Assembly: GCF_019279795.1 (NCBI RefSeq) | Contig: NC_056725.1 | Span: forward strand, 1,607,344,554-1,607,408,553 | Direction: 5' to 3' | DNA: 64,000 nucleotides | DNA from: Protopterus annectens | Taxonomy: Eukaryota; Chordata; Ceratodontiformes; Protopteridae | Shown: positions 1-9,836 of the stretch, piece after piece | How the letters are laid out: every line of letters starts with the position of its first letter | How positions within the stretch are numbered: position 1 is the first letter of the stretch | Made by a program: the position numbers and the translations under genes | Notes under the pieces: model-generated | What the model saw: only the letters and a program-made list of their open reading frames with translations | Told to the model about the DNA's origin: nothing | Database searches by the model: none

Positions 1-975
1 TGTTTAGGATGGAGAGGAAGGTACTGTTGAAGAAGGGGACCGCCTCATCTAGGTTCAGGTATTTTGGTGGTGACCAGTTAATTTTTTGCAGGGAGGAGAT
101 GAAGGAGTTGGGGTTGAAGTTGGACTTGTTCCATATTTTCCTGTAGATAATGGGCTTGAGACTGTTTGTGTGGTGCCGAATTAGAAAAGTGGGGAGTGGT
201 CACTAAGACTGTCAGGTAAGCAGCCTGCTAGGTAAGAGTGAGGGGCATTGTTGACTAGGATCCAATCAAGTAAGGTATGATTGTTAGGGTTTTTGTTGAT
301 TCAGGTAGGGGATTGGATGAGTTGAGTGAACCCATGGAGATTAAGGTGAATGGTTGGGAGATTGTTGTTACAGGATAGCCATTTGATGTTAAAGTCACCG
401 AGAATGATGGTTTCCTGGGGTAGAGATAGAGTAGCCCAGCTCAAGAGATTTTCTAGGGATGTAATATTTTGTCCTGGTGTAAAATAGCATTCTATGATAT
501 TGATTGTTTTGTTAGGGTTTAGTCTGAGATTGGCATAAAGGAGTTCTTCATTGTTGTGGTGAAGTGCAGATGTGTTCAGGAGTTGAATACTGAGGTGGTG
601 TTTAAATATTAATGCTGCACCACCTCCTTTTTTGGACAATCTGTCTGTGCAAAGAATGTTCTATTTAGGTGGAAGTATTTCCTCACTTTTGATGTGAGGT
701 TTGAGCCAGGTTTCAGTTAGGAAAAGAATATCTGGAGAATATATGCTTATTCTGGCATGTAGTTCATGGATTTTATTGCATATGTTCCTGATGTTTAGAG
801 ACATTATAAGTAGGTCTGTTGTTATTTTGTTGGCTTGGAGTAATTTACTAATACTTTTAGATTTATTTTGTATGACAGTACATGCAAGAGTATTACTAAC
901 CTGTCTCACGTCGCAACCTCTCCAGGCGACATCTATGGGCCTCCTGGTTCTCGGCCCACTCACTTGCCGCTGTGA
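1..975 (-). pseudogene. L2-like LINE apurinic endonuclease fragment
   Basis: Two reading frames on the - strand (about 963-661 and 639-301, with continuation to position 1) encode the N-terminal endonuclease of a non-LTR retrotransposon. The first contains LTETWL, the metal-binding glutamate region of the APE fold. The second contains ILGDFNI, the core GDFN motif. The part towards position 1 still reads DWILVNNA and SDHSPLF, the C-terminal SDH motif. Frames are interrupted, so this is a dead copy. The left window edge cuts it before any reverse transcriptase. The L2-like 3' ends at 14,166-15,140 and 44,855-45,470 may belong to the same family, but no overlapping sequence links them. Confidence 0.75.
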
Positions 976-1046
976 AGGACATAAGAGGAATATTTAGCCA
1001 TACCTATCCATAATATATATGAGCTTGCAATTATTAAACAGGTAGT

Positions 1047-1346
1047 GGAGTGATACTTACACACAGCTGGGACAGCCCCTGCCATCCTAGCCTCTTGGAT
1101 CCACTGATCCAAGAGATTCCCATTTCATCGCTTCAGGTCGGCATAGTGATGTCTGACCAGCTTACCAGTTTGGGGTATGCCAGTGGCACTGGTGAGGTCG
1201 TGGGCGGGATGGTCCCAGGCTCCTGCCTTATATTGGGAACTCTGGTACTGGCCCTGCAGTAGTCTCTGCTCATGGTCTTTGACTCTGGACTCCTGGATAC
1301 CCCAGCGCTGTGCCCGGAAGTGCACTCCTTCTCCCCTTTCTGCCAT
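1047..1346 (-). pseudogene. Harbinger-type Myb/SANT-like protein, first exon relic
   Basis: A - strand frame starting at 1346 resembles the first exon of the Myb/SANT-like protein at 54,623-54,926: both share FRAQRWG, EESR and LTSATGIP followed by VRHH.ADLKR. In Harbinger elements this second protein binds DNA and helps import the transposase. A GTAAGT-like donor appears near 1053, where the frame would leave the exon. Downstream non-coding sequence (1,375-1,460) also matches that next to 54,926, so this is a second copy of the same element end. The rest of the gene has been replaced by the LINE to its left. Confidence 0.65.
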
Positions 1347-2052
1347 GGTGCCTGCAAGGGGAAGCTACAACCAGTTATGAGATGTATTCCCACCTGTTGG
1401 GTTTAAGTAGGGCCAAATTCTCACACTTTGCTGTGATTGGCCAGTTTTGAAAAGGCTAAGCTATGGGAAAACCTGCTTACCTAAGGTTGGCATTGTTTAA
1501 AGGCTATACCACTGGGCACATTGAGTTAGCTGGCCTACACATTGCTTACACCTCCTAAGCTGGCCTGTGCAATACTTAGCATTGCTTAAAATTTAATTTG
1601 CATTATATTTGCTTTTTGGCATTGATTTATTATTCATTACATCTTATACATATGTATGGTATGTTTATAGGGGTATACCAATGGGCAAACTGATTTAGCT
1701 GGCCTACACATTGCTTACACCTAGTAAGCAGGGCTGTGCAATGCTTAGCATTACATAATTTTTAATTTACACACTATTTCCTGCTTGGCATTGATTTATT
1801 ATTCATTACATGTTACATATGTGCTTGGTATCCACGATTCATGTGTACGCACACTGTATGGGGTCCTTGTGTTTAACACTCTATTACAATTGCACCTCAC
1901 ATCTGGGCTTACTTCAGTATTCCAGTTCACATATTTATGTTATGTAGTAGGTTATAGAACATATGACTGCATACTGATTCCTTTCACATGTTCAATTTGA
2001 TTTTACTATAGTGAGGGTTTGTTTAGTGATACCTCAATCGTATGTACTGCTG

Positions 2053-2112
2053 TAATGGCTTGGTGGTTAACTACTGTGACTATAGTGTATAGGAGCCTGG
2101 GTTCAAGACCTA
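2053..2112 (+). repeat. tRNA-like SINE head
   Basis: The stretch begins ATGGCTTGGTGGTTA, close to an RNA polymerase III A box, and ends GGGTTCAAGACC, close to a B box, about 40 bases later. The same pairing recurs at 51,640, 52,160 and 55,119, each time followed by a GCACTTTTAAGCACTT-like block, which marks it as a dispersed SINE rather than a tRNA gene. Confidence 0.55.
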
Positions 2113-2713
2113 CAAGGCTGTTCATTTTGTTGCTGGGCAGAATAGTGGCTGTTGGATACAGAGTGATTAAGGCACTTTTAATCACTTCTAAGCGGGTTTG
2201 CGTGAGTTTGCATGACGGTAAGCAATGCTAACCTCAGGTTAAATATGCTTACAGAGAGTTAGCTTCCATGTTACTTAACCTGTGTGCGCATTGCTTACCC
2301 CCGAGCAAACAGGCTTAAACCCGCTTACTAGTGCTTACACATGCTTACTCCCACTTACTACTGCTTAATAGTGCTTACACTTGCTTACTAGTGCTTACTC
2401 CCGCTTACCACTGCACTGATTTAGACAGTAATATCCAATGGCTCTTGAGAAGGTGGGGGATTTGGAAGCTGTATAGAGTTATAATTCATTACACATTTTA
2501 CCTTCCATTTGTATCCATGATTCCTGTGTACATATAATGTATGTACTATGTACTGTGTACATATACATGTGATTATCTGTGGACTTTGCAACATTATGAC
2601 ACTGACACCTCACATCTGCATTTAATGCAGAACTCCATTTCACAAATATATGTTATTTAGTAGGTTATGCAACTAAAATATTGGTCATAATGTGATATGA
2701 CATGAAAAATGGA

Positions 2714-2790
2714 ATGTGGTGCAGTAGGACTCGAACTGAGAATGCGTGCTCATAAGGTGAATGCTCTGCCCACTATACTATTGCTATACT
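2714..2790 (-). repeat. tRNA-like sequence, - strand
   Basis: Read on the - strand it has TAGTGGGCAGAGC (A-box-like) and AGTTCGAGTCC (B-box-like) about 35 bases apart, resembling a tRNA body. The acceptor stem does not pair convincingly, so a tRNA-derived SINE or pseudogene is more likely than a working tRNA. Confidence 0.45.
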
Positions 2791-3354
2791 GCCTGCTTCA
2801 TTTGCATACATTTTCCTTTTTATCCTCTTAAGCCATTTAAGCTGCATTAACTGTAGCTAAGCGATGGGCAAACCCGCGCACCTATGGCTAGATTTAATCA
2901 GTTTCATAAAAAAAAAAGAAAATGGTATATCGTTATATTGTTTGTGTTTACTATTGCTGTGTACACATGGGGGGATGTTGCTGGGGGCATATGGGCACCT
3001 ATGAGTGGGCTCGCTAATTTTTTAGGGCTTTCTGCTGTTCTTCATTGTGGGGGTATGTATATTCTGAGAGCTCTGCTCTCAGACACGCACCCTGCACTCT
3101 TACACGCTCCATGTAGGATTAGGAGCTCAGGCAGTGTGCCTTCATTAATATGCATGGCGCGCTGCCATCCTGCTCCTAAACGGCTGCTTCCATGCAGTCC
3201 TAAGCTAGTCCTGCATGGAAGAATAGTAAATCTGGGGGAATGTTGTTGCTAATTCTACAAAGAAGGATTTTCAGCTTATCTATAAAGGGTGTGTCAGTCC
3301 AGCACCAAGCATGAGAGAAATGACAATATTTCATCATTTACAGAAAACAAATTA

Positions 3355-3632
3355 TAGAATAAGTGTCCCAAAATAGGATAAAATCTTAGATGTCTTAATC
3401 TAGGCCACCCCATCTCTTGTCTTGTTAACAAAGGCTTTAGTGATAGTCCCTGTTGTAAAACATTTCTGCCAATGTCTTGCATTCCTGTGCAAAAACTACC
3501 AAAACTACTTCATCCATAATAATCCTTAAAATATCGACAAATTGTCCCTTTAAACATCTCTTCTGAAACAGGATATGACAGCCCTGGAAATGTTAAAACA
3601 TTTAAGGTTCAGTCCTATTTTGGGACAAAGAT
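3355..3632. mobile_element. Small inverted-repeat element (MITE candidate)
   Basis: The left arm GTCCCAAAATAGGA (from about 3,364) and the right arm TCCTATTTTGGGAC (to about 3,626) are perfect inverted copies. The roughly 250 bases between them have no coding capacity. The element lies immediately upstream of the family 3 PLE fragment. Target duplication and superfamily were not resolved. Confidence 0.45.
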
Positions 3633-3634
3633 TA

Positions 3635-4327
3635 ATAGTTGACAAGCTGTCTTAGTTGTCTGATTTTACTAAAAGGCTTGTGTTAAGTTATCATCCTAAG
3701 AATAGTGAGGTTAAGAAGATAATTTGTAAATATTGGCTGTTTTTAAATTCTAATAAGAATATTTCAGTAGCCATAGCGGAAGGCACTGAATTTGTATATA
3801 AAAGGGATAAAAACAAAAATATATTTTTGAAAATTCTGTAAATAGGAATTTAGTACCTATTCCTTTAAGTAGGAATTTAGTACCTATGAAAAGAATGACT
3901 AAATGTAGGCATTGTAATCTGTGCCCATACATAATGGAAGAAGACTCTATTATTTTAGATGAGGGTAAACTGAGAATTAAAATAGCTGGTGCATGCAATT
4001 GCCTATAGTTGGAGTAGTACATATTGCTATATGTGACCCCTGTGGTGTATTTTACATAAGAAAGTCCGAAAGGTCTTTGAATAAGAGTACATATGAACAC
4101 AATTACGATATTTGAAACAGAAATTTGAATAATGCATTATATAAGCATACAGCTGTCTGTGAAGGCCATAGGTTATTTAGATTTGGGGTCGTAGAAATTG
4201 TAACACCAAACCCCAGGGGTGGTCTTGGGAAATAATTTACAAATGAGGGAACTGCTGTGGCAAGTCCATTTAAACTCATAGACCCTCTTGGCTTGAACAA
4301 AATGTTTCAATTGCAAGCATACTATAT
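3635..4327 (+). pseudogene. PLE family 3: linker and GIY-YIG endonuclease
   Basis: Frame 3,656-3,840 gives a PLE-type linker (HPKNSEVKKIICKYW, then FVYKRDKN), as found between reverse transcriptase and endonuclease. Further on, in shifting frames, are a cysteine cluster (CRHCNLCPYI at about 3,907-3,936), a GIY-YIG-like core (VFYIRKSERSLN near 4,048) and ALYKHTAVCEG. PLE endonuclease nicks target DNA to prime reverse transcription. Here the core glycine is lost and several frameshifts are present. The coding sequence stops at the family 2 insertion and resumes at 23,565, where ILKLRAMDL fits the conserved WIFKLRT block of PLE C-termini. Confidence 0.7.
4314..4327. repeat. Target-site duplication, left copy (family 2 insertion)
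   Basis: TTGCAAGCATACTA here and TTGCAAGTATACTA at 23,565-23,578 differ by one transition. They bracket the family 2 composite, and removing the insert restores the family 3 reading frame. Confidence 0.7.
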
Positions 4328-5555
4328 ACAAACAAACTCACTGGCCTCAGTGGATATAAGGTGCCAAATAAATGAGTCAATAACAAAAATGAAAACTGCA
4401 CCAAAGTTGAGCCGTTAAAACTTAATATACTTTGAGTAAGCACTTTCATGAACCCCATTCGCTTCTTCAGACTCTAAAAACTATTACGCATCCAAAACAG
4501 TACTTAAATAAAAATTCTAAAATCGACCAGCTAATAAGATACTTTCAATTGACAATGTAGCTCAAGCATTTAAAGGAATAGTAGCAGCAACCTACAAAAA
4601 TGACTCAAGTAAATGTTAAAAATAATAACATAATAAAAACAAAGACACATCTATTGATTCATAAACAATTGTAACACTGTACATCATACTGGATGTTAAA
4701 ATGGTGAAATTAATACCTTCAGTCAAAAAGGAGCAAGTGAAACTAGACTTACCCTATCAAAACATAAGTCAGCATTCTGAATATAATAATCATCATTAAG
4801 CTTTACAGTATTCCAATGGAGTTGCCTTAAACTAAAAGGACTCCCTATAAAATATAGACTCTAAGATGCACTATGTAAATGTAATGAGGCATTCCACTAT
4901 ATAGTGCTGGTCCATCTCTAAGCTGAAGCATGACTTCAGCTATTAAAGTAACTCATAAATATCAAACAACAGCTCAGGTCTACAGCCTAACAATAAAACC
5001 CACATAAAAATAATGACACCATAAAATATAACACTAAATAAAACTAAACCATTCCTAAAACAGTAACACTCATACACACATATCATTTAGCTGCTGATAG
5101 TAATAAACTATTAAACAGCAGCTTAAGTCTATCAACTGTCCATGGAATCTACATTCAGAACACATTTCATGTAAAAGATGGTTCAATCCTACACCCCTAA
5201 CTTCACTGCAAGTGCAGACTTCACAAGAACAACACAACACTGTCATCAATCACAGGCCAAACTATGAAACACTAGTACTCTGTTAAGCTGAGCCTTTAAT
5301 ATACTACCCACAGCACCATCCACTATCAACTTCACAATATATCACTTAAACTGATACCAAAGAATATAAACTCAACCCTGGGACTGACAGATATTACTAT
5401 AAAGAGACTGTATCCATCTCACATATACAAATGGCCTCAAACAACCATCAACATATTTGGATTTAAATGAATAGAAATAAATCTGGTGCCCTAATTTGCT
5501 AAAGCTAGACCTACTTAACCCATTTAAGATATAACATTCTAGTCAACTTACTACA
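4328..5555 (-). repeat. PLE family 2 3' non-coding end (pseudo-LTR region)
   Basis: About 1.2 kb without coding capacity lies downstream of the family 2 endonuclease. Positions 4,378-4,705 match 23,212-23,568 in inverse orientation, including the hammerhead-like motif and an AATAAAG-type block. Positions 4,328-4,377 are an extra 3' extension absent from the truncated partner. Positions 4,706-5,555 are AT-rich and show nothing else I can identify. Confidence 0.6.
4434..4475 (-). ncRNA. Hammerhead-ribozyme-like motif, PLE family 2 (- copy)
   Basis: On the - strand: helix I strand GAGT, core CTGAAGA (position 7 of the CUGANGA core is free), a weakly pairing helix II, then GAAA, a two-base helix III (AG, TG, CT), cleavage-site T and ACTC, which pairs perfectly with GAGT. 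PLE pseudo-LTRs are known to encode such minimal type I hammerheads. The helix II pairing is poor in this old copy. Confidence 0.55.
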
Positions 5556-5559
5556 CTCA

Positions 5560-6838
5560 CCTCCTTAGTCTCCTAGCTTGCAGGGCTGGTCTAATTGACA
5601 CACATTCATTCCACCCAAACCCCTTATGTGCCATAAGTCTAACAATCCATTCGGACTCCAAGGTCTCTGTATGATTGGTCAAATCACCTCCTCAGAGGTG
5701 ATCATAGCCCATATCTATAACCTGAAACCAAAAGGTATGAAAATCACCTGTTTATATTTGGCTAAGGCACTACATTCTAATTTCTACTTTGCACAATAAC
5801 TATGGTCATGTATCCTGTCACTTAACTTCCTATTGGTCTTGCCCACATATAATCATGGGCAGGCCACATAGCAGGCTAAATAGACCACATTTGTACTGTT
5901 ACAATCAGCCTCCATTTTGAACGTAAACATTCTACTGTATCTGGGTGCCTAAACAACCCTCCACACTCAATAAAGCACAACATAAATTACAGCTGTTGTA
6001 AATGGTAGTCCCCATGGGAAAACCATCCTTGATTTGATGTGATGTTCTCTCAGGGTAACACAACATACATTTTAGTGATGCTTTGTTCTTATATCTAAAC
6101 CTAGGGTAGGCGACAGCCACACTAGTAACTTTCTCATCCAGCTGCAAAATCCACCAGTTCTTATGATAAATCTCTCTTAACAGGTGTATATCAGTACCAT
6201 ATGTAATGGTGACCATGTTACCTATATTAGTTCTCTCCACTCCCTCAAGACAATATCACACTTGGAAAAATATGGTCTAGCTCTTGTACATCTCAAAGCC
6301 CTTGCCTGATTCACACCCTTATCAATCTCATTCTCTGTATACTCCCTTATTTTCAAATTAGTCTCCAACTGTTTCAAACATCCATCACAAATAGTATCAT
6401 CAGCACAAAGCCTAGACAACCTCATTGCCTGGCCCTTAATTATGTTGTTAAAATGTGTTGTGTGTAAGGATATCTTACTACACTCCTTCATGTAAAGATC
6501 AGTGGTAAGGGATCCACATGAGCCTCTACTAACAAGAACATTCAAACACTCAACTCTTTCAAATAAAGACTTAGCTGTAAATTTAAGGAATGAGGTACTG
6601 TCATTCAACATAGATACAAAGGCATCCGATTCACATTCTAAACCATATGAAGAACAAGTCATCTACAAATCTTCCATAAAGCTGAACCTGGGGTACAGGT
6701 AAAACAACTCTGGTTTCCCATTCTGCAAGCACCATATCGGTGTAGCTATTGGCACAAGAAGTGCTACATTTCTGCAGATAAAATTCCTCATTGAACATGC
6801 AAACATTATTCTCTAAAACTATTCCCAAAAACAGACAT
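5560..6838 (-). pseudogene. PLE family 2: RT second half, linker and GIY-YIG endonuclease
   Basis: - strand fragments in order: GIVLENNVCMF and TSCANSY (the A/SCANxY block of PLE reverse transcriptase), RFVDDLFF (catalytic aspartate pair, about 6,640), the thumb and linker at 6,662-6,222, then 6,240-5,932. The endonuclease follows in degraded frames: VVYLACY, YVGKTNRKLS (GIY-YIG second half, about 5,840), and ESEWIVRLMAHKG near 5,650. Compared with family 1, about a dozen residues including the GIAMGTP turn are missing before TSCA. It is non-functional. The upstream half continues at 13,703 because family 1 inserted here. Confidence 0.75.
6827..6838. repeat. Target-site duplication, left copy (family 1 insertion)
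   Basis: AAAAACAGACAT here and AAAAACCGACAT at 13,691-13,702 differ by one base and directly abut the two outer ends of the family 1 composite. Both lie within family 2 reverse transcriptase coding sequence. Confidence 0.75.
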
Positions 6839-9422
6839 ATTCAAAAACCAATAATACTGGACACTGCTCGAAGACCAACTCCTTCTGTTTATTGAAATTA
6901 GATATACAAATGATGAGCGCTTTCGGGCCTCTGCCCTTCATCAGATAAAGCATCTCCCAAAAACCAACATTTTAAAACAAGCACAACCAATAAAAAATCA
7001 GTAAAAATCAGTAAAAAACCCACCTATTCTTAAGGGTGGGTCTCATAGGAATGACTTCATTAAGCCCAGGACTCCTGTGTGCCATAAACTCAATTATCCA
7101 TTTAGATTCAGCTAGCTCTGTTAATTGTTTAATGTCTCCCCCTCTTTTATTCAACTTCACATTCACTATCACTTTAAACTTGAAACTATGTGTAGGATGA
7201 GCTGCCAAATGTCTATATAACGCATTGCGTGTGTCCCCATTTCTAATTGAAGAGAGGTGCTGCAAGACCCTAACTTTAAACATACAATTGGTCTTGCCCA
7301 CATAAAAACTTGTGCAGGATTGACACTCTGTCAAGTAAACCACATCAGTGGTTCTGCATGTTGCTCTCCCTTTCAAATCAAACAGTCTGCCAGTCACTGG
7401 ATGCACAAATACACCCCTACTATCTACATAAGCACACGCCTTACATAGCCCACATGGAAAGGTGCCCTGTTTAGTGATAGCCAGATTATCCATACTGGTC
7501 TTAGTCTTATCCCTACATAGTAAATCTTTCAAGTTTTTATTTCTTTTATATCTAAAAATCAGTTTGTCACCTAGCATACCCTTCAAACTTACATCACTAG
7601 TTAAAATATTCCAATTCCCTCTGATCAGTGCACAAACATCACCTATATTGCTAGCATAAGTTAGTGTCAACCTAGAATCATGTCCACTGGCCCTATCATG
7701 TTGTGAGCCTGTGCCTGTGTCAGCGGTTCTCAGCCATGGTTTTTATCTATCCTTCCTATAATGCCTACCAAACTCCATCCTGTTTTTTACCAATTTCCTA
7801 TCATAACCCCTAGTATGAAAGCAATCCATCAGGGTCCCCAACTCTTGCTCGAAGCATGCTTCATCATTGCTAATTCTAGAAATCCTGGCAACCTGTCCCT
7901 GCACTATATTAGGAAATATGTGTCGAGGGTGCATGCTGTCAAAAGAAAGCAAGGTGTTCTTCCAGCAGTCTTTTCTATATAAACTGGATGAAAAACCATT
8001 CTCTGTCAACTGTACCCTGACATCCAAAAAGTCAATCTGTGTGCATGAGCTATTAACCGTGAACCTCAAAAAAGAAGTGGTGGTATGTAGGTAGGAGACG
8101 AAATCAGCTAAAGAGTTGTTGTCCCCATCCCAAAGAATAAAAATATCGTCCACAAAACGCTTATACATCTTGATATGACCTTTCCATGACATGTCATTTA
8201 ACACCATACTCCTCTCCCAGAAGGACAAGACAAGGTTGGCATAGGTGTTAGCACAGGGGGTGCCCATGGCTATCCCCTGTACCTGCCTATATGCTTGGTT
8301 CACACCTATAAAGACATTATTATTTAGTACCAAACCAAGCAAACCTCTTACGGTATCGATCTTGAACATAGTGACGCCTAACTCCTGCAAAAGCTCAGAA
8401 ATGGCTCGTATCCCATAATCATTGCCTATGACAGTAAACAGGTTCTGGATGTCCATAGTTACCATAAGTAACTCACCGTCAGACTGTTCCAATTTATAGG
8501 CCCCTAAGCTTTTCAAAAAGTGGCCTGTATCTGAAAGCACATTGTCCAATCTATCTAGGTACGGCCTTAACTCCGTCTCCAACCAAATCGAAATATTCTC
8601 TGTCACCCAACCTCTGCCAGACACTATGGGTCTGAGAGGTGGGTCAGTATCTGATTTATGTATTTTTGGTAGAGCTTTGAATATAGGTGTCACTGGCTTC
8701 TCTATCATAAGAAATTTAAACAAATCTTCACTAATCAGTTTACTGTCCAAAAACTGTCGTAGATTGCTGTGTACCCTCTCTATAATCCCTTTCCCACCTA
8801 AAGGATTAATTGGGGGTATACGTATTAGCGTTCTGTAACAAAGCTAGCAATTTACTTTCATACCAGGTGGTATCCAATACCACTACGGCACCCCCCTTGT
8901 CAGCCATTTTGATAGTAATATCTGCATTATTCCCAAGATCATGTAGAGCTTGTCTCTGTGTGGGACTCAAATTATAAAACCTACCATGTGTCCCCTCCTG
9001 AAAATAGCACATCAGATCTTGTTCACAAGCATTAATGAATAAATTCATAGCAGGTGAGAAAGGGGGGACAAAACCACTGGGCTGCCTTAGCATAGTAGCA
9101 CTCGGGTTATCACCTCCAAAAATCTGTTTCAAAACTAAGCTACGACAAAAAAACCATAAGGTCCATAATAATATCATTATATACACAAGCCCTACTGGGC
9201 ACAAAAGTCAGCCCTTTATTTAAAACAAAACACTCATCTTCAGACAATCTGTAAGATGAAAGGTTAAAAACAATACCAGTATCTTGCTTAACAGTCAGTG
9301 CAGCAGCTTCCTCCTCTTGTTGTACGCCCTGTCCTCGCTGCAGGAGCGATTCCATGTCCCTTTCTTCTTGACAGGTGCCGGCAGTCTGTCCAAAAAATTC
9401 AAACGACCATGTGTGTCCTTCG
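6839..9422 (-). pseudogene. PLE family 1, inverted 5'-truncated copy
   Basis: It corresponds to about positions 11,053-13,630 of the + copy. Coding frames run 9,355-9,140, 9,204-8,806, 8,750-7,743 and 7,670-7,008, so frameshifts fall near 9,160, 8,800 and 7,740. Visible blocks are LPKIHKS and RPIVSGRG (RT fingers), GIAMGTPCANTYANL, RFVDDIFILW (catalytic DD), the cysteine cluster PCGLCKACAY, CQSCTSFYVGKTN (GIY-YIG second half) and SKWIIEFMAHRSPGLNE at the C-terminus. Unlike the + copy, the frame through the last 70 residues of the endonuclease is intact. It lacks the terminal 57-base extension of the + copy. Confidence 0.85.
6915..6944 (-). ncRNA. Hammerhead-ribozyme-like motif, family 1 (- copy)
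   Basis: The same 30 bases as at 9,601-9,630 and 13,527-13,556: CTGATGA, a GGGC/GCCC hairpin, GAAAGCGCTC. See the entry at 9,601. Confidence 0.6.
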
Positions 9423-9424
9423 AG

Positions 9425-9764
9425 CAGAGCTAGCTGAATCTAAATGGATAATTGAGTTTATGGCACACAGGAGTCCTGGGCTTAATGAAGTCATTCCTAT
9501 GAGACCCACCCTTAAGAATAGGCGGTTTTTTTACTGATTTTTACTGATTTTTTATTGGTTGTGCTTGTTTTAAAATGTTGGTTTTTGGGAGATGCTTTAT
9601 CTGATGAAGGGCAGAGGCCCGAAAGCGCTCATCATTTGTATATCTAATTTCAATAAACAGAAGGAGTTGGTCTTCGAGCAGTGTCCAGTCTTATTGGTTT
9701 TTGAATATTAACTTTGGTTTATTTGACTGGACTTTGGTGAGGCACAGAACATTGTTTTGTTTTC
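9425..9764 (+). repeat. PLE family 1 upstream pseudo-LTR
   Basis: This 340-base stretch is almost identical to 13,351-13,690 and includes the last 29 codons of the endonuclease, the 3' non-coding sequence, the hammerhead-like motif and the terminal extension ending ATTGTTTTGTTTTC. It lies directly upstream of the first ORF, so in a tandem or circular intermediate it would supply the 5' end and promoter region. Because it starts inside coding sequence, it is a pseudo-LTR made from a neighbouring copy, not a true LTR. Confidence 0.8.
9601..9630 (+). ncRNA. Hammerhead-ribozyme-like motif, family 1 upstream pseudo-LTR
   Basis: CTGATGA is followed by one A, a GGGC-AGAG-GCCC hairpin (helix II), the GAAA core, and GCGCTC, which folds as helix III with A-U and G-C pairs closing a two-base loop and C as the cleavage-site nucleotide. 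This is the minimal type I layout reported for PLE pseudo-LTRs. Helix I pairing (TTAT against ATCAT) is weak and the extra A after CTGATGA is unusual, so activity is uncertain. The motif is conserved in all copies and in two other PLE families here. Confidence 0.62.
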
Positions 9765-9836
9765 ATAGAGTTTTTGTTGTGTTCTATTGTGCCTTACATG
9801 CTTTGGGGATAAGGAGCTTTATCAGAAGGCAATTTC

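Larger units (their letters stand above)
1347..3245. mobile_element. Right-half relic of a Harbinger-like element
   Basis: No gene is visible. Several stretches parallel 54,930-56,149: the promoter-side sequence at 1,375-1,460, a tRNA-like module at 2,053-2,112, a GCACTTTTAA block near 2,170 and a terminal-repeat-like AAATCTGGGGGA at 3,230-3,242 (the other element has GAATCTGGCCC). The hexamer GCTTAC or its close variants occurs many times, especially at 2,285-2,415. I read this as subterminal repeats of the element, but the right terminal repeat is badly diverged and no target duplication could be assigned. Confidence 0.45.

Noticed and set aside
1133-1393. Alternative overlapping frames around the Myb-like exon at 1,047-1,346
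   Set aside because: Only the frame starting at 1,346 matches the homologous exon at 54,926.
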